NCBI GenBank assembly: GCA_021845835.1
Contig: JAJZVE010000093.1
Coordinates: forward strand, 1-11,163
Direction: 5' to 3'
Source: Pseudomonadota bacterium
Lineage (GTDB): Bacteria > Pseudomonadota > Alphaproteobacteria > Acetobacterales > Acetobacteraceae
Length of the DNA: 11,163 nt
The translations under genes and the position numbers were made by a program. The notes beneath the pieces were generated by a model. The model saw only the letters and a list, made by a program, of their open reading frames with translations. It had not been told where the DNA came from and ran no database searches. Every line of letters starts with the position of its first letter. Position 1 is the stretch's first letter. Of this stretch, positions 1 through 8,112 are shown piece by piece.

Positions 1-193
1 CGCCGGGGTGCGCGGCTATCTCGACAGTATCGACGTGGGCAAGATCAACCGGTTCGAGCGGCAGATGCTGACCGAGGTGCGTGCGCGCGACCCGGGCCTG
101 CTGGAGGCGATCCGCACCGATCGCGAGCTGAAGCCGGACACCGAGAAGAAGCTGATCGCCTTTCTCGACGGCTTCGTGAAGACGTTCGCCTGA
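1..193 (+). CDS. atpA: ATP synthase F1 subunit alpha, C-terminal fragment
   Basis: This is the last 63 codons of the alpha subunit, open at the left edge and ending at TGA 191-193; the reading frame begins at base 2. Alpha is the non-catalytic nucleotide-binding subunit of the F1 head (alpha3 beta3) on the cytoplasmic side of the membrane. The visible part is the C-terminal helical domain: the stretch around [11 protein letters not shown] and the ending [13 protein letters not shown] are typical of the alpha C-terminus. The family is about 505-510 residues long, so roughly 440 residues lie outside the window, including the P-loop. Identity is supported by the gamma, beta and epsilon genes that follow at once in the usual order. 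The gap to atpG is 10 bp, which implies one transcript. Confidence 0.95.
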   Translation, partial: AGVRGYLDSIDVGKINRFERQMLTEVRARDPGLLEAIRTDRELKPDTEKKLIAFLDGFVKTFA

Positions 194-203
194 GTCCGCC
201 GCA

Positions 204-2559
<2,356 letters not shown>

Positions 2560-2560
2560 C

Positions 2561-2968
2561 ATGCCGCTCGACCTGGAAATCGTCTCGCCGGAGCGGCTGC
2601 TGCTCGCGCGGCCGGTCGATATGGTGGTGATGCCGGCCGCCGAGGGCGACCTCGGCGCCATGCCGGATCATGCGCCGATGATCGTGCTGCTGCGCGGCGG
2701 CATGGTGCGGCTGTACGAAGGCGGGCAGGTGATCGACCGGCTGTTTGTCTCCGGCGGCTTCGCCGAGATCACGCCGACGCGGGTGACAGTGCTGGCGGAC
2801 GAGGCGATCGTGCCCGGCGCGCTGTCGCGCGAGGAAGGCGAGCGGCGCCTCAAGGCGGCGCAGGCGGACTACGACCGCGCCGACAAGGCCGACGTGCCGG
2901 TGCTGGATGCGGCGATGGACCGCATGCAGTCCGCGCGCGCGATGATCGAGGCCGCGCAGGCGGGCTGA
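2561..2968 (+). CDS. atpC: ATP synthase F1 subunit epsilon
   Basis: Epsilon sits at the foot of the central stalk, links gamma to the c-ring, and in many bacteria restrains ATP hydrolysis. The 135-residue product has the family's two parts. The first is an N-terminal beta-sandwich (about residues 1-85) with LEIVSPERLLL near the start, the conserved GDLGAMPDHAPM loop and the FVSGGFAEI strand. The second is a C-terminal helical hairpin (about 88-135) rich in Ala, Arg and Glu. It starts 1 bp after the atpD stop and is the last atp gene; a clear intrinsic terminator does not follow. With this gene the atpA-G-D-C order ends, as in the alphaproteobacterial F1 operon, which is separate from the Fo genes; the Fo genes cannot be seen here. 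Confidence 0.97.
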   Translation: MPLDLEIVSPERLLLARPVDMVVMPAAEGDLGAMPDHAPMIVLLRGGMVRLYEGGQVIDRLFVSGGFAEITPTRVTVLADEAIVPGALSREEGERRLKAAQADYDRADKADVPVLDAAMDRMQSARAMIEAAQAG

Positions 2969-2998
2969 ATGCCGGCGGCGTCTTGATTTCGCGCCATC

Positions 2999-3030
2999 GT
3001 GACAACACTGTTGTTGCGGTGCGTTAGACT
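2999..3030 (+). promoter_or_regulatory. Candidate promoter with a 13-bp perfect dyad
   Basis: In the 118-bp gap between atpC and the diiron gene, bases 3002-3014 read ACAACACTGTTGT, two perfect 6-bp arms around one central base. This is the least GC-rich spot nearby. The centre is too tight to form an RNA hairpin, so a protein-binding operator is more likely than a terminator. It overlaps a -35-like GTGACA at 2999-3004; a -10-like TAGACT lies at 3025-3030, but the 20-bp spacing is longer than ideal. The call is weak: a dyad of this size can occur by chance. Confidence 0.3.
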
Positions 3031-3086
3031 CCGACCCGTCGAGAATGCTGGACGGTGCGAGGCGAAACAGGGCGCAGGCTGACGGC

Positions 3087-3926
3087 ATGAAGCACTGGCG
3101 AATCGACGAGATCGACTGGGGCCGCTTCGACGCCTCCAAGGTCGATCCGAAGATCATCCCGCTTGTCAAGGCTGCTGCGATGGTGGAACGCAACGGCACC
3201 GACTACGCCGCCTATCTCAAAGGCGTGTTCAAGGACGACCCCGATTTCCGCCAGGCGGCCGATGCCTGGGCGGAGGAGGAAGTCCAGCACGGCGACGCGC
3301 TCGGGCGCTGGGCGATGCTGGCCGATCCGGCATGGGACTATCCGGCGGCGTTCGCCCGCTACCGCGCCGGGTTCAGGATCGACGTGAACGCCGATGCGTC
3401 CATCCGCGGCTCCCGCACCGGGGAATTGATTGCCCGCTGCATGGTCGAGACCGGCACGTCGAGCTACTACAGCGCGCTCGGGGATGCGACGGAGGAGCCG
3501 GTGCTGAAGCTGATCTGCCGCCAGATCGCCGCCGACGAGTTCCGCCATTTCAAGCTGTTCTACGACCACATGCGCCGCTATCTGGCGCGCGAGAACCTGT
3601 CCTTCCTGCGCCGCCTGCGCATCGCCGCCGGCCGCATCACGGAAAGCGAGGACGACGAGCTGGCCTTCGCCTTCCATTGCGGCAACGAAACCCCGGCGCA
3701 GGCCTACGACCATGCCCGCTGCCTCGCCGCCTATATGGGCCGGGCGATGGCGTTCTACCGGTTGCGCCACGTGGAGCGCGGCATGGGCATGATTTTCAAG
3801 GCGGTCGGCCTGAAGCCGCGCGGCCGGCTGTCCGGCATCTCGACGCGGCTTGCCTGGCAGTTGATCCAGCACCGCCAGCGCCGCTTCGCCGAGCGGGCCG
3901 CCGCCACCCTGGCCCGGGCCGCCTGA
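3087..3926 (+). CDS. Ferritin-like diiron protein, acyl-ACP-desaturase-like
   Basis: A 279-residue, mostly helical soluble protein. Its residues fit the carboxylate-bridged diiron four-helix-bundle pattern: Glu34, then E65-V-Q-H68, then Glu121, then E151-F-R-H154. The order E, ExxH, E, ExxH and the spacing resemble stearoyl-ACP desaturase (E105, E143/H146, E196, E229/H232). The first ExxH context, EEEVQHGD after a Trp-Ala, looks like the desaturase EENRHGD. From the family, an O2-activating oxidase or desaturase, or a simple ferritin-like iron site, are possible; the substrate is unknown. The C-terminal 100 residues are basic and contain no further motif I know. An in-frame ATG at 3045 would add 14 residues, but ATG 3087 has a better-placed AGG at 3076-3078 and starts the conserved-looking part. 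No signal peptide or membrane span. galE begins 2 bp after the stop. Confidence 0.8.
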   Translation: MKHWRIDEIDWGRFDASKVDPKIIPLVKAAAMVERNGTDYAAYLKGVFKDDPDFRQAADAWAEEEVQHGDALGRWAMLADPAWDYPAAFARYRAGFRIDVNADASIRGSRTGELIARCMVETGTSSYYSALGDATEEPVLKLICRQIAADEFRHFKLFYDHMRRYLARENLSFLRRLRIAAGRITESEDDELAFAFHCGNETPAQAYDHARCLAAYMGRAMAFYRLRHVERGMGMIFKAVGLKPRGRLSGISTRLAWQLIQHRQRRFAERAAATLARAA

Positions 3927-3928
3927 GC

Positions 3929-4954
3929 ATGACCGGGACGGTTGCCGGGCGCTACCTCGTCACGGGCGGTGCCGGCTTCGTCGGCAGCCACGTCGTCGCC
4001 GCCCTGCTCGATCGCGGCGACGAGGTGGTGGTACTGGACAATCTGGCGACCGGCCACCGCGACGCGGTGCTGCCCGGCGCAAGGCTGGTGGTCGGCGACC
4101 TGGAGGACGCGGAACTGGTCGATGAGCTGCTCGCCGGGCAGCCGTGGGACGCGGTGCTGCACTTCGCCGCGCTGTCCCTGGTCGGCGAGAGCATGCGCGA
4201 TCCGTTCCGCTACATCGCGGTCAACGTCGGCACCGGGGTGCGCCTGATCGCCGCCTGCGTGCGCCACGGCGTGCGGCGCTTCGTGCTGTCGTCCACCGCG
4301 GCACTGTTCGGGGCCGGGCAAGACGCGCCGATCGACGAGGACACGCCCTACGACCCCGGCTCGCCCTATGGCGAGAGCAAGGCGATGCTGGAGCGCACCC
4401 TGGTCTGGGCCGAGCGCGTGCATGGGCTGCGCAGCGCCTGTCTGCGCTATTTCAACGCCGCCGGCGCCGATCCGGGCGCGCGACTCGGCGAGGACCACCG
4501 GCCGGAGACGCACCTGATCCCGCTGGTGATCGACGCGGCGCTGGCACGGCGGCCGGAGCTGACGGTGTTCGGCAACGACTATCCGACGCCGGACGGCACC
4601 TGCATCCGCGACTACGTGCATGTCACCGACCTGGCGGCGGCGCATCTCGCCGCGCTGCCGCTGCTCGGCGAACGCAGCGTGCGCTTCAATCTGGGCAACG
4701 GCCAGGGCCATTCGGTGCTGCAGGTGATCGCCGCGGTCGAGCGCGTGACCGGGCGGCGCGTGCCCCATCGCGTCGCGGCGCGGCGCGCCGGCGATCCGCC
4801 GATGCTGGTCGCCGCCTCCGGACGCATCGCGCAGGCGACCGGCTGGCAGCCGCGCTTTGCCGCGATCGACGAGATCGTGCGGACCGCGCTCGCGTGGCGC
4901 GCGGCGCATCCGCACGGCTATCGCGGCGCGGCAGCCGAGACGCTGCGTTCGTAA
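3929..4954 (+). CDS. galE: UDP-glucose 4-epimerase
   Basis: Interconverts UDP-glucose and UDP-galactose in the cytoplasm through tightly bound NAD, supplying galactose units for surface polysaccharide and for galactose catabolism. The 341-residue extended SDR has the nucleotide-binding TGGAGFVGS at residues 12-20, an NAD-ribose Asp37, the HFAALSLVGES segment (78-88), the SST motif (121-123), and YGESK with Tyr147 and Lys151. LRYFNAAGADP and GTCIRDYVHVTDLA are GalE-type substrate-site signatures. Thr123 stands where E. coli has catalytic Ser124, a common variant. The motif continues AALFG rather than the usual VYG. The start at ATG 3929 comes 2 bp after the preceding stop, so translation is probably coupled to the diiron gene. 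Its last 37 bp overlap the convergent chorismate mutase gene. No other sugar-nucleotide gene is in view; a related UDP-sugar epimerase is the alternative. Confidence 0.93.
   Translation: MTGTVAGRYLVTGGAGFVGSHVVAALLDRGDEVVVLDNLATGHRDAVLPGARLVVGDLEDAELVDELLAGQPWDAVLHFAALSLVGESMRDPFRYIAVNVGTGVRLIAACVRHGVRRFVLSSTAALFGAGQDAPIDEDTPYDPGSPYGESKAMLERTLVWAERVHGLRSACLRYFNAAGADPGARLGEDHRPETHLIPLVIDAALARRPELTVFGNDYPTPDGTCIRDYVHVTDLAAAHLAALPLLGERSVRFNLGNGQGHSVLQVIAAVERVTGRRVPHRVAARRAGDPPMLVAASGRIAQATGWQPRFAAIDEIVRTALAWRAAHPHGYRGAAAETLRS
4918..4954. other. Convergent 37-bp overlap of galE and chorismate mutase
   Basis: The galE TAA (4952-4954) lies inside the mutase gene, and the mutase TAG (4920-4918) lies inside galE. 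The shared bases encode the last GalE codons and mutase residues 122-131, including Glu122, the putative active-site position. No intrinsic terminator fits here for either transcript. Confidence 0.85.
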
Positions 4955-5313
4955 TCGAGGAACGCGCGCATCATGGCGCGATAGGTGGCCTCGGCCACCG
5001 CGGGCGGCAGGCCGTCCGCGGCGGCGAGCCGCATCGCCCGCTGCACCACCGCCTCGGCCCGCGCCGGCGCCTCGACGCCCGCGGGATCCTTCTTGAAGCG
5101 CGCGGCCTCGTGGACATACTGCCCACGCTCCGCCAGCAGGCGCACGATTGCGCGGTCGATGCGGTCGATATTCTCCCGCACTTCGCCGAGCGTCCGGCAG
5201 CACGTGCCGCCGGCCGCCGAGGGCGTGCCCCAATAGGCCGGCGTGTCGGCGGCCGGCTCCGCGGCCTGCGCCGGCGCCGCGAGCGCAAGCAGGGCCAGAA
5301 CGGCAACGCGCAT
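4918..5313 (-). CDS. Exported AroQ-type (type II) chorismate mutase
   Basis: Predicted to convert chorismate to prephenate, or possibly to act as an isochorismate-pyruvate lyase like the related PchB. The 131 residues begin with a signal peptide: Arg2, a hydrophobic Leu/Ala core (3-13) and an AQA|AE cleavage site near residue 17. The all-helical AroQ domain spans about 41-123. By hand alignment to E. coli chorismate mutase, Arg46, Arg63, Lys74 and Arg85 match R11, R28, K39 and R51, and Glu122 lies at Q88. Asp48 seems replaced by Ala82, in a V-x-A-P-x-R segment that resembles PchB. Adjacent Cys38-Cys39 precede the domain. ATG 5313 is chosen because GGAGG at 5325-5321 lies 7 nt upstream. ATG 5319 would add two residues and make a 4-bp ATGA overlap with the SDR stop. 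It is downstream of the SDR in the same operon. Confidence 0.85.
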   Translation of the reverse strand: MRVAVLALLALAAPAQAAEPAADTPAYWGTPSAAGGTCCRTLGEVRENIDRIDRAIVRLLAERGQYVHEAARFKKDPAGVEAPARAEAVVQRAMRLAAADGLPPAVAEATYRAMMRAFLDYERSVSAAAPR

Positions 5314-5315
5314 GG

Positions 5316-6107
5316 TCATCCCTCCCCGTTGATCTCCTGGGCCATCACCCCCATCCCGGCGGTCAGCCCGCCATCGACGACCAGATTGGCGCCGTTGACG
5401 AACGCGGCCTCGTCGGCGGCGAGGAAGCAGACCGCGGCGGCGATGTCCTCCGGCCGCCCGACCCGGCCGACCGGATACCAGCGCGCCAGCTTCTCGAAGA
5501 TCGCCGGGTCGCGGCGCTGCCGCGCGGTCCAGGACGGATTGCCGGTGCGGACCGAGCCGGGGCTGACCATGTTGGTCCGCACGCCGCGCGGCCCCGCCTC
5601 CACCGCCAGCGACCGGGTCAGGCTGAGCAGCCCGGCCTTGGCGGCGCTGTAGGCCGGGTTGCCGAAATACATCAGCCCGTTGACCGAGCCGATATTGACG
5701 ATGGCGCCGCGCCCGCGCGCGGTCATGTGCGGCAGCACCGCGCGGGCGCACAGGAAGGCGCCGCGCAGCGTCACCGCGAACTCGCGGTCCCAGTCCGCGG
5801 GCGCGCAGTCGGCCAGCGTCGCGCTGGCGGTGAAGGCGGCATTGTTCACCAGCACGTCAATTGCGCCGAACCGCGCGATCGCCAGCGCCACCGCGGCGGC
5901 CACGTCCGCCGCCTCCGTCACCGAGCCGACGCTGGCCTCCGCCCGGCCGCCCGCCGCGGTGATGGCGGCGACGCTGCGCCCCGCCGCCGCGGCGTCGATG
6001 TCGGCGATCAGCACCGCGGCGCCCTCGGCGGCGAGCCGCAGCGCCGTCGCCTGCCCGATCCCGTCGCCGCCGCCGGTCACCATCGCCGCCCGGTTGCGAA
6101 ACCGCAT
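5316..6107 (-). CDS. Short-chain dehydrogenase/reductase (SDR), classical type
   Basis: A cytoplasmic NAD(P)-dependent oxidoreductase of the classical SDR family, 263 residues; the substrate is not readable from sequence. The cofactor motif TGGGDGIG is at residues 11-18, and Asp36 at the end of the second strand (LIADID) favours NAD over NADP. NNAA lies at 88-91. Ser141, Tyr153 and Lys157 (in YSAAK) form the catalytic triad. The SPGSVRT segment (182-188) and the late GANLVVDGG strand (239-247) are typical. At residue 113 there is Thr (codon ACG at 5771-5769), where most classical SDRs have the fourth catalytic residue, Asn, in a VNLRG context. Start is ATG 6107; upstream is only a weak purine-rich stretch. 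The stop overlaps or abuts the chorismate mutase start, so the two are co-transcribed. It diverges from the ureohydrolase gene. Confidence 0.9.
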   Translation of the reverse strand: MRFRNRAAMVTGGGDGIGQATALRLAAEGAAVLIADIDAAAAGRSVAAITAAGGRAEASVGSVTEAADVAAAVALAIARFGAIDVLVNNAAFTASATLADCAPADWDREFAVTLRGAFLCARAVLPHMTARGRGAIVNIGSVNGLMYFGNPAYSAAKAGLLSLTRSLAVEAGPRGVRTNMVSPGSVRTGNPSWTARQRRDPAIFEKLARWYPVGRVGRPEDIAAAVCFLAADEAAFVNGANLVVDGGLTAGMGVMAQEINGEG

Positions 6108-6114
6108 CGTCCGC

Positions 6115-6148
6115 TTGCCCCTTGCCCCAGCCCCGCGGGATAACGCGG
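6115..6148 (+). promoter_or_regulatory. Candidate promoter and dyad in divergent spacer
   Basis: The 68-bp spacer between the SDR and ureohydrolase genes must hold the start signals for both. For the plus strand, TTGCCC at 6115-6120 and GATAAC at 6139-6144 are 18 bp apart, each matching 4 of 6 sigma-70 consensus bases. CTTGCCC is repeated in tandem at 6114-6127. A perfect dyad, CCGCG at 6133-6137 and CGCGG at 6144-6148 around GGATAA, covers the -10 element and could be an operator or a small RNA hairpin. I could not find a convincing minus-strand promoter here. All is motif-level evidence. Confidence 0.3.
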
Positions 6149-6175
6149 CGCCAACAGGCGTGGAAGGGGCGGGCG

Positions 6176-7216
6176 ATGATCGATCCTGCGAAACTGGCGG
6201 CCTGGCGCGAACGCTTCTCGAACGACCGGCCGCACCAGACCGAGGCGCCCGAGTTCCGCAAGGCCGCCGCGCTCGCGTTCAAGGACAGCGGGCGGCGCGC
6301 CCTGCCGTATTCCGGCATCCCGACGCTGCTGTCCGCGCCGTATCGCCCGGACGCGCCGGACCTGCCGGATTTCGGGGGCCTGGACGTGGCGCTGATCGGC
6401 GTGCCGATGGACCTCGCCGTCACCAACCGCGCCGGCGCCCGGCTCGGCCCGCGGGCGATCCGCAACGTGGAGCGCATCGGCCCCTATCACCACGCGCTGA
6501 AGCTCGCGCCGATGGCGGAACGGCGCACCGCCGACGTGGGCGACGTGCCGTTCCGCAGCCGCTTCCATCTTGAGCAGAGCCTGCAGGACATCGAGGCATT
6601 CACCGCGCGCGCCGTGGCCGCCGGGGTGCGCCCGCTGTCGGCCGGCGGCGACCATTCGATCAGCTACCCGATCCTGCGCGCGGTCGGGCGCGAGCGGCCG
6701 GTCGGCCTCGTGCATATCGACGCGCATTGCGACACCAGCGGCGTCTATGAAGGCAGCCGCTTCCACCACGGCGGACCGTTCCGCCAGGCGGTGCTGGACG
6801 GCGTGCTCGACCCGGCGCGCACCATCCAGATCGGCATCCGCGGCGGCGGCGAGTATTTGTGGGAGTTCTCCTACGCCACCGGCATGACGGTGCTGCACGC
6901 CGAGGACGTGGACGCGATGGGCGTCGAGCGCGTCATCGCCCGCGCCCGCGAGGTGGTCGGTGATCTGCCATTCTACGTCACCTTCGACGTGGACGGCATT
7001 GACCCCGCCTTCACCCCCGGTACCGGCACGCCCGAGGTCGGCGGGCTGACGCCGCGGGAGGCGATGCGCATCCTGCGCGGGCTGGCCGGCCTGAACGTCG
7101 TCGGCGGCGATGTGGTGGAGGTGGCGCCGCAATACGATGCGACCACCGTCACCGCGCAGGTCGGCGCCCAGATGATGTTCGAGATCCTGGCGCTGCTCGC
7201 CCTCGCCCCGCGTTAG
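6176..7216 (+). CDS. speB: Agmatinase-family ureohydrolase
   Basis: A binuclear-manganese-type hydrolase that removes urea from a guanidino compound; agmatine to putrescine is the family's best-known reaction. The 346 residues contain all six metal ligands: His160 in GGDHS, Asp182, His184 and Asp186 in DAHCDT, and Asp271 and Asp273 in DVDGID. Other family marks are GVPMD near 75-79, GARLGPRAIR at 87-96, HHGGPFR at 197-203 and DVVEVAP at 312-318. The arginase substrate loop (SGNxHGMP type) is absent, so arginase is unlikely; guanidinobutyrase, guanidinopropionase or guanidine hydrolase activity cannot be excluded. Start ATG 6176 follows a strong Shine-Dalgarno (GGAAGGGG at 6162-6169); an in-frame ATG at 6122 would add 18 unconvincing residues. 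It converges on the Pot-like importer genes, and the two stop codons overlap. Confidence 0.88.
   Translation: MIDPAKLAAWRERFSNDRPHQTEAPEFRKAAALAFKDSGRRALPYSGIPTLLSAPYRPDAPDLPDFGGLDVALIGVPMDLAVTNRAGARLGPRAIRNVERIGPYHHALKLAPMAERRTADVGDVPFRSRFHLEQSLQDIEAFTARAVAAGVRPLSAGGDHSISYPILRAVGRERPVGLVHIDAHCDTSGVYEGSRFHHGGPFRQAVLDGVLDPARTIQIGIRGGGEYLWEFSYATGMTVLHAEDVDAMGVERVIARAREVVGDLPFYVTFDVDGIDPAFTPGTGTPEVGGLTPREAMRILRGLAGLNVVGGDVVEVAPQYDATTVTAQVGAQMMFEILALLALAPR
7213..7216. other. Interlocked stop codons of ureohydrolase and permease 2
   Basis: The four bases TTAG serve as TAG (7214-7216) for the ureohydrolase on the plus strand and TAA (7215-7213) for the permease on the minus strand. There is no room for a terminator between the genes, so transcripts must run into each other's 3' ends or end inside coding sequence. 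Confidence 0.9.
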
Positions 7217-8112
7217 CTGCCGGCCGTCTCCCAGACGGGCGGGGCGGCGGACTGCAGTTCCCGCCGCTCCGCTTCGCGCGCCACGCGCCGCTCGGCGGCC
7301 TTGCGGCGATCCTCGCGCCGGCGCAGCGCCTCGTAGGCCAGCGCGCCGAGCGCCGTCAGCGCCACGATCACGACCGCGAACGCCGACAGCGCCGGCGTGG
7401 TGCCCTGGCGCACGCGCCCGGCCAACACCGTCGTCAGCGTCTTGTCGGCCAGGATCGAGAACGTCGTGGTGTTGTAGTTCTCGAAGCTGGCGAGGAACGC
7501 CAGCGCCGCGGCCGACAGGATGGCGGGCCGCAGGAACGGCAGCAGGATATGCGCGAACACCTGCCAGCGACTCGCCCCGAGGTCGAGCGCCGCTTCCGCC
7601 AGCGATGCGTCGAAGCGGTGCAGGCGCGCGAGGAAGATCAGCATGCAGTAGGCGGCGACGAAGCTCGACTGGCCGAGCACGGTCAGCACGACGCCGTCGT
7701 AGAGGAAGCGCGTGCCGGTCAGCCCGCTCAGCTCGCGCCAGAAGATCACGGTGGAAATGCCGATGATGACACCCGGGGTCAGCACCGGCGACACCACGAC
7801 GACATAGAACAGCGCGCGCGCCCGTGCGTAGATCTGCTGCATCGCCAGCGCACCGGCGAGGCCGAGCGGCACCGCCAGCAGCACCACCAGCAGCCCGATG
7901 CGCAGCGACGTCGCGAGTCCCTGCAGCAGATCGCCGTCATCGGCGAGGGCGGCGAACCAGCGCAGCGTGACGCCCTCGAACGGCGCCACCTGCGGATAGG
8001 CGGAGCTGTTGAACGCGGTGACACCCATCACCGCCAGCGGGCCGAACAGGAAGCCGAAGAACGCCAGCAGATAGAGGGCCAGCATGGCGCGGCGCACGCG
8101 CTCGGCCGTCAT
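7213..8112 (-). CDS. ABC importer permease 2 (PotC-like)
   Basis: Second inner-membrane permease of the polyamine/opine-type importer, 299 residues. Six hydrophobic spans are visible at about 9-33, 66-91, 98-124, 139-164, 190-215 and 242-262. The cytoplasmic EAA loop that docks on the ATPase reads EAALDLGASRW then LLPFLRPAI at about 173-198, as in PotC-type permeases. The C-terminal tail (263-299) is unusually charged, with many Arg, Lys and Glu, and probably helical; its role is unknown. The ATG at 8112 overlaps the permease 1 stop by 4 bp (ATGA), so translation is coupled. It is the last gene of the importer operon, and its TAA at 7215-7213 shares bases with the TAG of the convergent ureohydrolase gene. 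The transported compound is inferred from neighbours only. Confidence 0.9.
   Translation of the reverse strand: MTAERVRRAMLALYLLAFFGFLFGPLAVMGVTAFNSSAYPQVAPFEGVTLRWFAALADDGDLLQGLATSLRIGLLVVLLAVPLGLAGALAMQQIYARARALFYVVVVSPVLTPGVIIGISTVIFWRELSGLTGTRFLYDGVVLTVLGQSSFVAAYCMLIFLARLHRFDASLAEAALDLGASRWQVFAHILLPFLRPAILSAAALAFLASFENYNTTTFSILADKTLTTVLAGRVRQGTTPALSAFAVVIVALTALGALAYEALRRREDRRKAAERRVAREAERRELQSAAPPVWETAGS

Noticed and set aside
2969..3000. Possible intrinsic terminator after atpC.
   Set aside because: GC-rich, but I found no stable stem followed by a T run; any termination here is not visible as an intrinsic terminator.
3332..3928. In-frame upstream extension of galE through the diiron gene.
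   Set aside because: The extension is low-complexity Arg/Pro/Ala sequence in a shadow frame; the GalE fold starts just before the TGGAGFVGS motif, fitting ATG 3929.
3755..5233. A 492-codon open frame on the minus strand opposite galE.
   Set aside because: galE is strongly supported by motifs; the reverse frame lacks any domain and is typical of GC-rich antisense frames.
4144..5652. Long plus-strand open frame across galE, the mutase and the SDR.
   Set aside because: It reads out of frame over galE and antisense over two supported genes; Arg/Ala-rich with no motifs.
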